64,000 nucleotides of DNA from Massilia sp. Leaf139 (GCF_001424165.1 NZ_LMOJ01000023.1:199708-263707); one strand, 5' to 3'; positions 28,501 to 38,459 are shown, numbered from the stretch's first letter. The notes: generated by a model from the sequence alone, not told the origin. Translations and numbers: made by a program.

Positions 28501-28713
28501 CAGGCCACCGACCGCGCCTGGCGCATCGGCCAGGACAAGCCGGTGTTCGTGTATAAGTTAATCGCCAAGGGCACGCTGGAAGAAAAGATCCAGCTGCTCC
28601 AGCAAAAGAAATCGGAACTGGCGCAATCGATCCTGGCCGAGGGCGAATCGCAGAAAATGGCGCTCACCCAGGAAGACCTGCAGGCTATTTTCGCTCCGCT
28701 CGCCGAACAGTAA
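25597..28713 (+). CDS. SNF2-family DEAD/DEAH helicase-like ATPase
   Basis: A 1038-residue SWI2/SNF2 ATPase. The N-terminal 560 residues are a bacterial SNF2-associated region with no recognised catalytic motif. The first RecA domain has motif I DDMGLGKTVQT (about 596) and motif II DESH (about 692). The second has VFSQFTSMLALIEE, LISLKAGGVGLNLTAAD and RAWRIGQDKPVFVYKLIAKG (motifs IV-VI). Such proteins translocate on DNA or remodel complexes such as RNA polymerase; the target here is unknown. The ATG at 25597 has AAGGA four bases upstream. It stands alone, with a terminator behind it, and no defence genes lie next to it. Confidence 0.93.
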   Translation: MHTVDYPREHASDAPAPRATPARAPALPAPVATWLQRVEAAAHPQPKLTAEVADPKVTQYKFVYVMAPTSGGRHVAICLCKARLRPNGEVAAASPVNEVFSLLSAPPAYLEGEDEDLVRFFIAMRSGSSQSTSATEPKGKVGAILLDLLLRQGKLLWANSWADMANGLVYPLQAGPTRQANLAWRDEGRAAKLGWSVEPANGANHPGADLIDYMLPTDPPWYIDNLSCGPLSLNRGGVDISLAELQALVAQAPVLTGNDKKRVSQLLLAHGLQELMPLPQPLTQRLRNDVKPQPFLLLDSVALADTGTQRWHDFAVLSFDYDGQRVSFDPSQRVVRQIGDVTEIIERDVAAESLALDKLAELGFRKPATTPLSAVAGAVQLESQAHWLRFAENDLDALIDAGWHLQKSNKYRYDVVPVEEWYAEIDEPEEAGKAWFELELGIVVNRKRVPLLPVLVQLIRNAPLEFDPAVLAAHGDTDQMLATLPEGLRVALPWARVKPILATLGELYFNDKIKSRVRLSTLDASRLEELARGVEMRWFGGEQLRETGRKLSQFGSVKKVAAPAGLQATLRDYQLDGLSWMQFLREYDLAGILADDMGLGKTVQTLAHILTEKEAGRLTSPALVIAPTSLMTNWQEEAARFAPSLKVLLLQGKERVDMFDQIEQADIVLTTYALLPRDEEKLREHHYHLVILDESHYIKNTRSKAAQTAGSLNAKHRLCLTGTPLENHLGELWSQFHFLLPGLLGEEKAFNTQFRHPIERQDDPVRRALLNRRIRPFLLRRTKDNVAKELPEKTEMIRRVELTGPQRDLYETVRLAMDKKVREEIDRKGVARSQIVILEALLKLRQVCCDPRLVKAMPSKKNTAAISAKLTDLMQMVDDLLEEGRKILVFSQFTSMLALIEEELAARGIRYAILTGETRDRSAQVAAFQQGAVPIFLISLKAGGVGLNLTAADTVIHYDPWWNPAAENQATDRAWRIGQDKPVFVYKLIAKGTLEEKIQLLQQKKSELAQSILAEGESQKMALTQEDLQAIFAPLAEQ

Positions 28714-28731
28714 CCGTTTGATCCGCATACC

Positions 28732-28756
28732 AAGCCCGCCGCGTGCGGGCTTTTTT
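28732..28756 (+). terminator. Rho-independent terminator after the SNF2 gene
   Basis: Arms AAGCCCGC and GCGGGCTT enclose a five-base loop and are followed by T residues. Confidence 0.88.
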
Positions 28757-28968
28757 CATTTATATGACGGATTTTTATGCGCCATGAATAGGATTCGGCA
28801 AATTTGCCCTTGAAATGAAAGATATTGAACAAATTTGCAATTATGGCAATTTTAATGAATCGCCAGTGCTGCAACGCTTACCTATACAGAAGGGCATGCG
28901 CGGCGATATACTCTTTCGCGGCTAGAATTCCGGCCCATTGATTTTCTCTATTTCTGGAAGGTGTTTCG

Positions 28969-30162
28969 ATGAACCGCAGCGCCAGCATCGACTGTTCCGG
29001 CAACGCCGGCTTGGCGCTGGCCGAGCAGTTCCGTGTCATCGCCGAGATCGGCGGCGACATCGCTTTCAGCATCGATTGCGTCAGCGGCCAGCTGCGCTAC
29101 GTCAGCCCTTCCATCGAACAACTCGTCGGCTACACCCCGGACGAGGTCGCCGCCGGCATCGGCCCCGGTGCCAACGGCCCGCTGGCGGCCCTGTGCGCCG
29201 GCCTGCCGGAACGCATGCGGCGCCTGCGCGCCGGCGACCGCAGCCGCCTGCGCCTGGTGCGCGAAGCGGAATTCCATGGTGCCCACGGCTATCCGGTGCC
29301 GGTCGAGATCATCTCGTCGGTGCTGTGCGACGACGAGGGCCGGCCGCAGGCGCTGGTTGGCCTGGTACGCGACCTGTCGCCGCGGCGCCTGCGCGAAGCT
29401 GAACAAAAACGCTTCGCCAGCATGCTGAACCATGAGTTCCGCACACCGCTATCGACCATCGACGGCGCCATCCAGCGCCTGGAAGCGACCAGCCCGCATG
29501 CAGACGACGCCACGCGCGCGCGCTACCGCAAGATTGCGCTGGCCACCGACCGCCTGATCGCCATGCTCGACGATTACCTGTCGCCCGAGCGCATGGCCGG
29601 CATCGGCAGCGAACGCCAGCCGACCTCGCTGGCGCCGCATACCTTGCTGGAAGAGGGCGCCGAACAATTGCGCGCTGCCGGACGCAGCGCCAGCATCAAG
29701 GCGCGCGAGCTCCCTGAAACCTTGCGCTGCGAGCCCGAGGGCATGCGCCTGGCGTTGAAGGTGCTGGTCGACAATGCGATCGCCTACTCGCCGCCGACGT
29801 CGCCCGTCGTGCTGCAGGGTCGCCTGGCGGCCAGCGGCATCGAACTGGCCGTGCGCGACCATGGCCCCGGCGTGCCGCAGGATGAACAGACACTGGTGTT
29901 CAACAAGTTCTATCGCGGCCGTAATGCCGACGGCATGCCGGGCAGCGGCCTGGGTTTATACATGGCGCGCTCGATCGTCGAAGTGCATGGCGGTGTGCTC
30001 AGCCTGGTGACGCCACCGGGGGGCGGCGCCGAGTTCCGCATCTGGCTGCCGGTGGCCGGCGCCGCGCGCCACCTTGCACGCCAGGGCGCCAGCCCTGATA
30101 ATCCGGCGCCCGCCAGGACAAAGGCGGCGGCAACGACCCTGCCACCATCAGGCACACCCTAA
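28969..30162 (+). CDS. Soluble PAS-domain sensor histidine kinase
   Basis: A 397-residue histidine kinase without membrane segments. The PAS sensor (about 20-140, with YVSPSIEQLVGYTPDEV) is followed by a HisKA dimerisation domain with the phospho-acceptor H-box NHEFRTPLS (His about 154). The ATPase domain has the N-box LVDNAIAYSP, the D/F boxes DHGPGVP and VFNKFYRG, and the G-box GSGLGLYMAR. A Pro/Ala-rich tail ends the protein. GGAAGG precedes the ATG. It is followed 19 bases later by its probable partner response regulator. The signal sensed is unknown; being cytosolic, it likely reads an internal cue. Confidence 0.93.
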   Translation: MNRSASIDCSGNAGLALAEQFRVIAEIGGDIAFSIDCVSGQLRYVSPSIEQLVGYTPDEVAAGIGPGANGPLAALCAGLPERMRRLRAGDRSRLRLVREAEFHGAHGYPVPVEIISSVLCDDEGRPQALVGLVRDLSPRRLREAEQKRFASMLNHEFRTPLSTIDGAIQRLEATSPHADDATRARYRKIALATDRLIAMLDDYLSPERMAGIGSERQPTSLAPHTLLEEGAEQLRAAGRSASIKARELPETLRCEPEGMRLALKVLVDNAIAYSPPTSPVVLQGRLAASGIELAVRDHGPGVPQDEQTLVFNKFYRGRNADGMPGSGLGLYMARSIVEVHGGVLSLVTPPGGGAEFRIWLPVAGAARHLARQGASPDNPAPARTKAAATTLPPSGTP

Positions 30163-30181
30163 TGAATAAGATGGCTACCCC

Positions 30182-30862
30182 ATGACGCAGATACTGATTG
30201 TGGAAGACAACGGCGACTACGCCGGCGACATGGCCGATTTCCTGCGCGAACTCGAGCATGACGTCACGATCGCCACCTCCGCCGGCGAGATGTGGGCCGC
30301 GCTCACGCGCACCCCTGCCGCCGTCGTGGTGCTCGACCTCGGCTTGCCCGACGAAGACGGTTTTACGGTGATCCCGCGCATGCGTCAGCTGTATCCCGAG
30401 ATCGGCCTGCTGGTGCTGACCGGACGCGTCGCCTTCGACAACCGCATCCTCGGCCTGCAGCTCGGCGCCGACCATTACCTGACCAAGCCGATCAAATTTC
30501 CGGAACTGGCGGCCCACATCGAAGCCCTGGGCCGCCGTGTGCGCCCGAACGAACCGGCGCCGGCGCCGGCTAAATGGACGCTGCGCGTGAGCGCGCGCCA
30601 GCTCGAATTGATGGGTAAGGTCATCGACTTGACGGAGAAGGAATTCAATTTCCTGCACCTGTTGACGATCAACACCCGCCCGGTGCCGCGCGCGACCATC
30701 GTCGCCGGCATGGGCGGCGACGATCCGGACGCCAGCCGCCGCGTGGATATGCTCGTGTATCGCCTGCGCAAGAAGACCAGGTCGGTGCTGGGGCAGGAGT
30801 TGCCGCTGCGTAGCGCCTACGGCGAGGGGTACAGCTTATCGGCAGGATTTACGCTGGCATAG
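30182..30862 (+). CDS. OmpR/PhoB-type response regulator
   Basis: A 226-residue two-component regulator. The receiver domain (1-115) has acidic residues at ILIVEDN, the phospho-acceptor Asp in VVLDLGLPDEDG (about 52), Thr in LVLTGR and Lys in YLTKPIKF. The C-terminal winged helix (about 128-226) includes LTEKEFNFLHLL and DASRRVDMLVYRLRKK, which mark an OmpR-type DNA-binding domain. It is the partner of the upstream PAS kinase. Its target genes are not evident; a divergent REP pair follows it. Confidence 0.93.
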   Translation: MTQILIVEDNGDYAGDMADFLRELEHDVTIATSAGEMWAALTRTPAAVVVLDLGLPDEDGFTVIPRMRQLYPEIGLLVLTGRVAFDNRILGLQLGADHYLTKPIKFPELAAHIEALGRRVRPNEPAPAPAKWTLRVSARQLELMGKVIDLTEKEFNFLHLLTINTRPVPRATIVAGMGGDDPDASRRVDMLVYRLRKKTRSVLGQELPLRSAYGEGYSLSAGFTLA

Positions 30863-30870
30863 CGATAACC

Positions 30871-30970
30871 GTAGGGTGGACTCCCGAGTCCACGGATACA
30901 AGGTTCGCAAGTCGAACATGATGTCTGACTTGCAAGCGCTGCACCATGTGGACTCGGGAGTCCACCCTAC
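30871..30970. repeat. Outward-facing REP pair upstream of the RAYT gene (locus B)
   Basis: Two identical REP units face opposite ways: GTAGG plus arms GTGGACTC/GAGTCCAC and loop CC at 30871-30893, and the same unit on the minus strand at 30948-30970. The GTAG feet are at the outer ends. The 54-base spacer contains a smaller hairpin (GCAAGTC/GACTTGC at about 30907-30933). The unit lies 132 bases upstream of a REP-associated transposase start. Confidence 0.85.
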
Positions 30971-31102
30971 AGATCGAAGTGTGCCACGTGTTCGACCAAT
31001 GGGGACAAGGTCGTTACGAAAATCGCCGTAAGCCAAATAAATGAGGGACATGGTGCTGGGAGCGCGCTAGAATGGCCGCTCAGCGTCCGATAATCTCCCG
31101 CC

Positions 31103-31807
31103 ATGGCCCGCCAACCCCGCCTCGTCCTCCCAAAGCAGCCCCATCACATCCTCCAGCGCGGCAACGACCGCCAGCTGATCTTCCGCGAAGCGGAAGACTA
31201 CGAGCGTTTCCTCGCCTGGCTGCACGAATCGGCCCGCTTCTACCGCGTCGCCATCCACGCCTATTCCCTGCTGCCGACCCACCTGCACCTGCTGGCGACG
31301 CCCGAGACGGAAGCAGGCCTGGCGGCGATGATGCAAAAGCTCGGTCGTTTCTATGTTCCCTGGTACAACGGCAAGTACGACCGCGCCGGCGGCCTGTTCG
31401 AAGGACGTTTCCGGACGGCGGTGGTCGATACCGACCTTCACTTCCTGATGTGCAGCCGTTTTATCGAGCTGGCGCCCGTGCGCGAAGGCGAAGCCGCCGA
31501 ACCAGCCGCCTACCCGTGGTCGAGCTACCGCCACCATGCCGGGGTGCAGGCCGACAGCGTCATCACCGACCACGCCAGGTTCTGGGAACTGGGCAATACG
31601 CCCTTCCAGCGCGAGGCCGCCTACATCGACCTGGTCGGACAGGGGATCGCAGCTGACGAGCTGGCGCAGATCGCCGCCGCCGTCCAGAAGGGGCAGCCGC
31701 TCGGCACCCAAGCCTTCAAATTGCACCTCGAACGCCAGACCCAGCGCCGCATCCTGCCGGCCAAGCGCGGCCGTCCATTTAAGACTCCTTCCACTGAAAC
31801 GGTCTGA
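31103..31807 (+). CDS. REP-associated tyrosine transposase (RAYT, Y1 family)
   Basis: A 234-residue protein of the IS200/IS605-like Y1 transposase superfamily, in the RAYT (TnpA-REP) group. The HUH metal motif is THLHLL (His60 and His62). The candidate nucleophilic Tyr is in LGRFYVPWYNG (about 84), followed by the RAYT-typical GGLFEGRFRTAVVDTD and YPWSSYRHHAG. RAYTs are single-copy domesticated transposases that bind and cleave REP hairpins with a GTAG foot. Exactly such palindromes lie upstream of it and at six other places in the window. No IS ends and no second orf (TnpB) are present. Confidence 0.9.
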   Translation: MARQPRLVLPKQPHHILQRGNDRQLIFREAEDYERFLAWLHESARFYRVAIHAYSLLPTHLHLLATPETEAGLAAMMQKLGRFYVPWYNGKYDRAGGLFEGRFRTAVVDTDLHFLMCSRFIELAPVREGEAAEPAAYPWSSYRHHAGVQADSVITDHARFWELGNTPFQREAAYIDLVGQGIAADELAQIAAAVQKGQPLGTQAFKLHLERQTQRRILPAKRGRPFKTPSTETV

Positions 31808-31828
31808 GGCGTACCTGCCCACGTTATA

Positions 31829-31851
31829 GGCAGCAGCAATTTTCTGCTGCC
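31829..31851. repeat. Hairpin downstream of the RAYT gene
   Basis: Arms GGCAGCAG and CTGCTGCC enclose a seven-base loop, and an outer stem CGGTCT/AGACCG (31800, 31853) extends the fold. It starts 22 bases after the transposase stop. No proper T-tract follows, so terminator function is uncertain. Confidence 0.5.
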
Positions 31852-31978
31852 GAGACCGCGTTTTATTAAATTTAGAAGAAGAAACATCACCAAAACATAT
31901 CGAAATTCGACCTGTCCCTATTTAAGCAATCGCCGCGTCAATGCTAATTTAATTTGACTCCGACCCTTATTGTTCTTC

Positions 31979-32007
31979 TTGCCGTCTTTGTTGCATTGCA
32001 CTATTCT
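31979..32007 (+). promoter_or_regulatory. Promoter of gltBD
   Basis: TTGCCG (31979-31984) and TATTCT (32002-32007) lie 17 bases apart. Transcription would begin near 32013, some 30 bases before the gltB ATG. Confidence 0.4.
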
Positions 32008-32044
32008 CGGCTTTCACCCCTGAAAAAGCTGTGGAGAGTCCCGC

Positions 32045-35000
32045 ATGATTGCCCAAGGTTTATACGATCCCGCCAATGAACACGATGCCTGTGGCGTCGG
32101 TTTCATCGCCCATATCAAGGGCAACAAAAGCCATTCCATCATCGATCAGGGGTTGTTGATCCTGAAGAATCTCGATCACCGGGGCGCCGTCGGCGCCGAC
32201 GCGCTGATGGGCGATGGGGCCGGCATCCTGATCCAGATTCCCGACCAGTATTTCCGCGACGAGATGGCGAAGCAGGGCGTCGAGCTGCCGCCACCGGGCG
32301 AATATGGCGTCGGCATGGTGTTCCTACCGAAAGAGCATGCCTCGCGCATCGCCTGCGAACAGGAAATCGAGCGCGCCGTGCGCATCGAAGGCCAGGTCGT
32401 GCTGGGCTGGCGCAATGTGCCGGTCGACGACGCGATGCCGATGTCGCCTACGGTGCGCGCCAAGGAGCCCGTGATCCGCCAGATCTTCATTGGCCGCGGC
32501 CCGGACATCATGGTCACCGATGCGCTCGAACGTAAGCTGTACGTGATCCGCAAATCCTCGGGCCACGCGATCCAGGCGTTGAAGCTCCTGCATGGCAAGG
32601 AATTCTTCGTGCCCTCGATGTCGGCACGCACGATCGTCTATAAAGGGCTGCTGCTGGCCGACCAGGTCGGCGTCTACTACAAGGATCTGCAGGATCCGCG
32701 CTGCGTCTCCGCACTCGCCCTGGTGCACCAGCGCTTCTCCACGAATACCTTCCCGGAATGGCCGCTGTCCCACCCTTACCGCCTGATCGCGCACAACGGC
32801 GAAATCAATACGGTGAAAGGCAATTTCAACTGGACGCGTGCGCGCGAAGGGATGATGAAATCGGCCGTGCTGGGCGACGACCTCCATAAGTTGTTCCCGC
32901 TGATTTACGAAGGCCAGTCCGATACCGCCTGCTTCGACAATGCCCTCGAATTGCTGGTGATGGCCGGTTATCCGATCGCCCAGGCGATGATGATGATGAT
33001 TCCCGAAGCCTGGGAAAACCATACGTCGATGGACGACAACCGCAAGGCCTTCTACGAATACCACGCCGCGATGATGGAGCCATGGGACGGCCCCGCCGCG
33101 ATGGCGTTCACCGACGGCCGCCATATCGGCGGCACGCTGGATCGCAATGGCCTGCGTCCGGCCCGGTATGTCGTCACCGAGGACGACCTGGTCGTCATGG
33201 CCTCCGAGTCCGGTGTGCTGCCGATTCCGGAATCGCGCATCGTCAAGAAATGGCGTCTGCAGCCCGGCAAGATGTTCCTGATCGACCTGGAAGCGGGCCG
33301 CATCATCGACGACAAGGAGCTGAAAGACACCTATTCGAACGCCAAGCCGTATAAAGCCTGGATCAAGTCGGTGCGCATCAAGCTCAATGAAATCAAGCTG
33401 AGCGAATCGCAGCTGGCGCAAAGCCGGATCAAGGACACGCCGGCGCAGGGCGAAAAGGCGGCGATTTCCCTGCTCGACCGCCAGCAAGCCTTTGGCTATA
33501 CCCAGGAAGACCTGAAATTCCTGATGGCGCCGATGGCGGTGCTGGCCGAGGAAGCGACCGGTTCCATGGGCAACGACTCGCCGCTCGCGGTGATGTCGAA
33601 CAAGCTGAAACCGCTGTATAACTATTTCAAGCAGCTGTTCGCCCAGGTGACTAATCCGCCGATCGACCCGATTCGCGAAGCGATGGTGATGTCGCTGGTG
33701 TCGTTCATCGGCCCGAAGCCGAACCTGCTGGACACGAACAACGTCAATCCGCCGATGCGCCTGGAAGTGTCGCAGCCGGTGCTCGGTTTCGACGACATGG
33801 CGCGCCTGCGCAATATCAGCCTGCACACGGGCGGCAAGTTCAAATCGTATGAACTGAATATCTGCTATCCGGTCGCCTGGGGGAAAGAGGGCATCGAAGC
33901 CTCGCTGGCCTCGCTGTGCGCGGAAGCGGTCGATGCCGTGAAATCCGGCCACAACATCCTGATTGTGTCGGATCGCGCCGTCTCGAACGAAGTCGTCGCC
34001 ATTCCCGCGCTGCTGGCGACGTCAACCATCCACCAGCACCTGGTGATGCGCGGCCTGCGCGCTTCGACCGGCCTGGTCGTGGAGACCGGTTCGGCGCGCG
34101 AAACCCACCATTTCGCCCTGCTGGCCGGCTATGGCGCCGAAGCCGTGCACCCGTATCTGGCGCTGGAAACCCTGGCCGACCTGGCCCAGCACCTGCCGCA
34201 CGAAATGGATCCAGGCGCCGCCTGCTACAACTACACCAAGGCGATCGGCAAGGGCCTGATGAAGGTGATGTCGAAGATGGGCATTTCGACCTACATGTCG
34301 TATTGCGGCGCCCAGATCTTCGAGGCGGTCGGTTTGAATAAATCGTTGGTGGACAAATACTTCCGCGGCACTTCGTCGACGGTGGAAGGCATCGGCCTGT
34401 TCGAAGTGGCCGAAGAGGCGCTGCGCCTGCATGGCCTGGCCTTCGGCGCCGATCCGCTGCTGGCGAACGCCCTCGACACCGGCGGCGAATACGCCTTCCG
34501 CGTGCGCGGCGAAGACCATATGTGGACGCCCGATTCGATCGCGAAACTGCAGCACGCGACCCGCGCCAACAATTTCAGCACCTATAAGGAATACGCCCAG
34601 ATCATCAACGACCAGAGCCGTCGTCACCTGACGCTGCGCGGCCTGTTCGAATTCAAGATCGATCCAAGTAAAGCGATTCCGCTCGGCGAAGTCGAGCCGG
34701 CGAAAGACATCGTCAAGCGCTTCGCCACCGGGGCCATGTCGCTCGGTTCGATCTCCACGGAAGCGCATGCGACCCTGGCGATCGCCATGAACCGCATCGG
34801 CGGCAAATCGAATACGGGCGAGGGCGGCGAAGATCCGCGCCGCTACCTGAACGAGTTCAAGGGCATCAAGATCAGCAAGGGCGAAACCCTGGCTTCGGTG
34901 CTGGGCGAGGATCGGGTGGCGGCCGACATTCCGCTGGAAGACGGGGACTCGCTGCGTTCGAAAATCAAGCAGGTGGCCTCGGGCCGTTTCGGCGTCACCG

Positions 35001-36766
35001 CCGAATACCTGAACGCGGCCGATCAAATCCAGATCAAGATGGCGCAGGGTGCGAAACCGGGAGAGGGCGGCCAGCTACCGGGCCATAAGGTGTCGGAATA
35101 CATCGCCTCGCTGCGTTTCTCGGTGCCGGGCGTCGGCCTGATCTCTCCGCCGCCGCACCATGACATCTATTCGATCGAAGACCTGGCGCAGCTGATCCAC
35201 GATCTGAAGAACGCGAATCCGCGTGCTTCGATCTCGGTGAAACTGGTGTCGGAAGTCGGGATCGGCACGGTCGCCGCAGGCGTCTCGAAAGCGAAAGCCG
35301 ACCACGTGGTCGTGGCCGGTCACGATGGCGGCACCGGTGCCTCGCCGCTGTCGTCCGTGAAACACGCGGGCACGCCGTGGGAATTGGGCCTGGCCGAGAC
35401 CCAGCAGACGCTGGTGCTGAACGGCCTGCGCAGCCGTATCCGCGTCCAGGCCGACGGCCAGATGAAGACCGGCCGCGACGTCGTGATCGCCGCCATGCTC
35501 GGCGCCGACGAGATCGGTTTCGCCACCGCGCCGCTGGTGGTCGAAGGCTGCATCATGATGCGCAAATGCCACCTGAACACCTGTCCGGTGGGCGTGGCCA
35601 CGCAAGACCCGGTGCTGCGCGCCAAGTTCCAGGGCAAGCCGGAACACGTCGTGAATTACTTCTTCTTCGTGGCCGAGGAAGCGCGCCAGTTGATGGCCCA
35701 GCTTGGCATCCGGACGTACGACGATCTGATCGGCCGGGCCGACTTGCTCGACAAATCGAAGGCGATCACGCACTGGAAGGCGCAGGGCCTGGACTTCAGC
35801 AACATCTTCTATCAGCCGAAGACGGACTCGCTGCACAATCTGTACCACAGCGACGTGCAGGATCACGGCCTCGACCGCGCGCTCGACCATAAACTGATCG
35901 CGCAGGCGAAAGCGGCGCTGGAAAAGGGAGAACGGGTTTCCTTCATCTCGCCGGTGCGCAACGTCAACCGCACGGTCGGCACCATGCTCTCGGGCGAAGT
36001 CGCCAAGCGCTATGGCCACGCCGGTTTGCCGGACGATACCATCCACATCCAGCTGCAGGGCACGGCCGGGCAATCGGCGGCCGCCTTCCTGGCTGCGGGC
36101 ATTACGCTCGACCTGGTGGGCGAGGGCAACGACTACGTCGGCAAGGGCTTGTCGGGCGGCCGCGTGATCGTGCGTCCGAACACGGAATTCCGCGGCTGGG
36201 CAGTGGACAACATCATCGTCGGCAACACCGTGCTGTACGGCGCGATTTCGGGCGAGGCCTTCTTCAACGGCGTGGCCGGCGAACGTTTTGCCGTGCGTAA
36301 CTCGGGCGCCACCACGGTGGTCGAAGGTTGCGGCGACCATGGCTGCGAATACATGACCGGCGGTACCGTCGTCGTGCTGGGCGAGACCGGACGCAATTTC
36401 GCGGCCGGCATGTCGGGCGGCGTGGCCTATGTCTACGATCCGAAGGACGAGTTCGCCGCACGCTGCAACACGACCATGGTGAACCTGGAGCGTGTGGTGT
36501 CGACCAAGGAGCAGGGCGACGTGGCCGGCTGGCACAGCCAGAGCCGCGGACTCGAGCGCGAATCCGATGAAACCATCCTGCGCCGCCTGATCGAACGCCA
36601 TTTCAAGTACACCGGCAGCACCCGCGCCCGCAACCTGCTGGACGACTGGGCCAACAGCCGCGGCAAGTTCGTCAAAGTCTTCCCGACCGACTACAAGCGC
36701 GCGCTGGAAGAAATGCACAACAGCAGCATGGAAGAAGCGAACGACAAGATCGAACTCGCGGCGTAA
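32045..36766 (+). CDS. gltB: Glutamate synthase (NADPH) large subunit
   Basis: The 1573-residue alpha subunit of GOGAT, which makes two glutamates from glutamine and 2-oxoglutarate with NADPH supplied by GltD. Domains in order: class II glutamine amidotransferase, with the N-terminal nucleophile Cys16 exposed after removal of a short propeptide (DACGVGF); the central domain; the FMN synthase domain with [16 protein letters not shown] and [17 protein letters not shown]; the 3Fe-4S ligands at about 1169, 1175 and 1180 ([15 protein letters not shown]); and the C-terminal beta-helix GXGXG domain. It is complete and in frame. It forms an operon with gltD across a 171-base gap that holds a long palindrome. 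Confidence 0.98.
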   Translation: MIAQGLYDPANEHDACGVGFIAHIKGNKSHSIIDQGLLILKNLDHRGAVGADALMGDGAGILIQIPDQYFRDEMAKQGVELPPPGEYGVGMVFLPKEHASRIACEQEIERAVRIEGQVVLGWRNVPVDDAMPMSPTVRAKEPVIRQIFIGRGPDIMVTDALERKLYVIRKSSGHAIQALKLLHGKEFFVPSMSARTIVYKGLLLADQVGVYYKDLQDPRCVSALALVHQRFSTNTFPEWPLSHPYRLIAHNGEINTVKGNFNWTRAREGMMKSAVLGDDLHKLFPLIYEGQSDTACFDNALELLVMAGYPIAQAMMMMIPEAWENHTSMDDNRKAFYEYHAAMMEPWDGPAAMAFTDGRHIGGTLDRNGLRPARYVVTEDDLVVMASESGVLPIPESRIVKKWRLQPGKMFLIDLEAGRIIDDKELKDTYSNAKPYKAWIKSVRIKLNEIKLSESQLAQSRIKDTPAQGEKAAISLLDRQQAFGYTQEDLKFLMAPMAVLAEEATGSMGNDSPLAVMSNKLKPLYNYFKQLFAQVTNPPIDPIREAMVMSLVSFIGPKPNLLDTNNVNPPMRLEVSQPVLGFDDMARLRNISLHTGGKFKSYELNICYPVAWGKEGIEASLASLCAEAVDAVKSGHNILIVSDRAVSNEVVAIPALLATSTIHQHLVMRGLRASTGLVVETGSARETHHFALLAGYGAEAVHPYLALETLADLAQHLPHEMDPGAACYNYTKAIGKGLMKVMSKMGISTYMSYCGAQIFEAVGLNKSLVDKYFRGTSSTVEGIGLFEVAEEALRLHGLAFGADPLLANALDTGGEYAFRVRGEDHMWTPDSIAKLQHATRANNFSTYKEYAQIINDQSRRHLTLRGLFEFKIDPSKAIPLGEVEPAKDIVKRFATGAMSLGSISTEAHATLAIAMNRIGGKSNTGEGGEDPRRYLNEFKGIKISKGETLASVLGEDRVAADIPLEDGDSLRSKIKQVASGRFGVTAEYLNAADQIQIKMAQGAKPGEGGQLPGHKVSEYIASLRFSVPGVGLISPPPHHDIYSIEDLAQLIHDLKNANPRASISVKLVSEVGIGTVAAGVSKAKADHVVVAGHDGGTGASPLSSVKHAGTPWELGLAETQQTLVLNGLRSRIRVQADGQMKTGRDVVIAAMLGADEIGFATAPLVVEGCIMMRKCHLNTCPVGVATQDPVLRAKFQGKPEHVVNYFFFVAEEARQLMAQLGIRTYDDLIGRADLLDKSKAITHWKAQGLDFSNIFYQPKTDSLHNLYHSDVQDHGLDRALDHKLIAQAKAALEKGERVSFISPVRNVNRTVGTMLSGEVAKRYGHAGLPDDTIHIQLQGTAGQSAAAFLAAGITLDLVGEGNDYVGKGLSGGRVIVRPNTEFRGWAVDNIIVGNTVLYGAISGEAFFNGVAGERFAVRNSGATTVVEGCGDHGCEYMTGGTVVVLGETGRNFAAGMSGGVAYVYDPKDEFAARCNTTMVNLERVVSTKEQGDVAGWHSQSRGLERESDETILRRLIERHFKYTGSTRARNLLDDWANSRGKFVKVFPTDYKRALEEMHNSSMEEANDKIELAA

Positions 36767-36810
36767 GCATTCAACGAACGCTGACCGGACAAATTCGCAT
36801 GCGCTGATCT

Positions 36811-36870
36811 GTAGGGTGGGCGGGGGAAATAAGTCCAGTGGACTGATTTCCTGCCCACGCGTTCACGCAG
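36811..36870. repeat. Long REP-like palindrome between gltB and gltD (locus C)
   Basis: The element starts with the REP foot GTAGG and the arm GTGGGC, but extends into a much longer imperfect stem (inner parts GGAAAT/ATTTCC and AGTCCA/TGGACT) before closing with GCCCAC. It forms a hairpin of about 25 pairs within the 171-base gap. No T-run follows. Confidence 0.75.
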
Positions 36871-36937
36871 CGCTAGCGCAGCCCGGCTGATTCAAGAAAC
36901 AACCGGTGTCCGTCACCGACAAGCAAAGGAATACAAC

Positions 36938-38401
36938 GTGGGCAAAATCACCGGCTTCATGGAATTTCAGCGCCAGGAAGAAGATCACCTGGAACCCGCC
37001 GCGCGCGTCAAGAACTTCAAGGAATTCGTCGTCACCCTGACCGACGGACAAGCGAAAGTGCAGGGCGCACGCTGCATGGATTGCGGCATCCCCTTCTGCA
37101 ACACGGGCTGCCCCGTGAACAACCAGATCCCCGACTGGAACGACCTGGTCTATCACAACAATTACCGCGCGGCGATCGACAACCTGCATTCGACCAACAA
37201 CTTCCCCGAAGTGACGGGCCGCATTTGCCCTGCGCCGTGCGAAGCGGCCTGCACGCTCGGCATCAACAGCGAACCGGTCGGCATCAAGTCGATCGAACGC
37301 AAGATTGCCGACGCGGCCTTCGAGCACGGCTATGTCGTGCCGCAGCCGCCGCTGGTCAAGACGGGTAAAAAGGTCGCCGTGGTTGGTTCCGGCCCCGCCG
37401 GCCTGGCCGCCGCCCAGCAGCTGGCGCGCGCCGGCCACGACGTGACCGTGTTCGAGAAGAGCGATCGCATCGGCGGCCTGCTGCGCTATGGCATCCCCGA
37501 CTTCAAAATGGAAAAGGGTCTCATCGACCGCAGGATAGAGCAAATGCGCGAAGAGGGAGTAACGTTCCGCACCAGCGTCCTGATCGGCAAGGATTTCCCG
37601 ACCACGGTCAGCAACATGGCGCGCGACACGATTTTTCCTGAAGACCTGAACGCCGAATTCGACGCCGTCGTCATGGCCGGCGGCGCCGAGCAGCCGCGCG
37701 ATCTGCCGGTGCCGGGACGCGAACTGAAAGGCGTGCATTTCGCCATGGATTTCCTGCCCCAGCAAAACCGGGTCAACGCCGGCGATAAACTCAAGGATCA
37801 GATCAAGGCGACCGGTAAACACGTGGTCGTGATCGGCGGCGGCGATACCGGTTCCGACTGCGTCGGCACCTCGAACCGCCATGGCGCGGCGACGGTGACC
37901 CAGTTCGAACTGATGCCGATGCCGCCGGAACAGGAAAACAAGCCGCTGGTCTGGCCCTACTGGCCGACCAAACTGCGCACCTCGTCCTCGCACGAAGAGG
38001 GATGCGAGCGCGATTTCGCGGTGGCGACCAAACGCTTCGAAGGCAAGAACGGCAAGCTGGAAAAACTGATTGCCTGCCACGTCGAGTGGAAGGATGGCAA
38101 GATGACGGAAGTGCCGGGCAGCGAATTCGAGCTGAAGGCCGACCTCGTCTTCCTGGCTATGGGTTTTGTCTCGCCGGTACAGCAGGTGCTGGACGCCTTT
38201 GGGGTGCAGAAGGATGCGCGCGGCAATGCGCGCGCCACGACCGAGGGCGAGACCTGCTATCAAACCTCGGTACCGACAGTGTTCGTGGCGGGCGACATGC
38301 GCCGCGGCCAGTCGCTGGTGGTGTGGGCGATCCGCGAGGGGCGCCAATGCGCGCGCGCGGTGGACGAGTTCCTGATGGGCGCGTCGGTGTTGCCGCGCTG
38401 A
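36938..38401 (+). CDS. gltD: Glutamate synthase (NADPH) small subunit
   Basis: The 487-residue beta subunit of GOGAT, which carries electrons from NADPH through FAD and two 4Fe-4S clusters to GltB. The N-terminal ferredoxin-like region has clustered cysteines ([19 protein letters not shown] and [13 protein letters not shown]). The FAD fold is marked by [19 protein letters not shown] at about 148, and the NADPH fold by [11 protein letters not shown] at about 291. It is full length and begins 171 bases after gltB. A terminator-like hairpin follows but its T-tract serves the opposite strand. Confidence 0.97.
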   Translation: MGKITGFMEFQRQEEDHLEPAARVKNFKEFVVTLTDGQAKVQGARCMDCGIPFCNTGCPVNNQIPDWNDLVYHNNYRAAIDNLHSTNNFPEVTGRICPAPCEAACTLGINSEPVGIKSIERKIADAAFEHGYVVPQPPLVKTGKKVAVVGSGPAGLAAAQQLARAGHDVTVFEKSDRIGGLLRYGIPDFKMEKGLIDRRIEQMREEGVTFRTSVLIGKDFPTTVSNMARDTIFPEDLNAEFDAVVMAGGAEQPRDLPVPGRELKGVHFAMDFLPQQNRVNAGDKLKDQIKATGKHVVVIGGGDTGSDCVGTSNRHGAATVTQFELMPMPPEQENKPLVWPYWPTKLRTSSSHEEGCERDFAVATKRFEGKNGKLEKLIACHVEWKDGKMTEVPGSEFELKADLVFLAMGFVSPVQQVLDAFGVQKDARGNARATTEGETCYQTSVPTVFVAGDMRRGQSLVVWAIREGRQCARAVDEFLMGASVLPR

Positions 38402-38407
38402 TTTTTT

Positions 38408-38437
38408 AAAAGAAAAGGGTGGCGCAGAGGCCACCCT
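38408..38437 (-). terminator. Intrinsic terminator for the minus-strand unknown gene
   Basis: Arms AGGGTGGC and GCCACCCT with a six-base loop are followed, on the minus strand, by TTTCTTTT. It sits in the convergent gap between gltD and the gene at 38460-38840. Confidence 0.75.
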
Positions 38438-38459
38438 GGTGCAAAAAAATGGACGGTGC

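Noticed and set aside
25597..28713. Defence island around the SNF2 helicase
   Set aside because: SNF2 ATPases occur in defence systems, but neighbours are a PadR pair and a two-component system, and the gene stands alone with its own terminator.
31103..31807. Complete insertion sequence of the IS200/IS605 group
   Set aside because: The protein is RAYT-like, no TnpB is present and no typical IS ends bound it; only weak inverted flanks were seen.
32324..36718. Long minus-strand frames opposite gltB
   Set aside because: gltB is complete and in frame, with all catalytic and cluster residues. The opposite frames are low-complexity His/Arg/Val-rich shadows.
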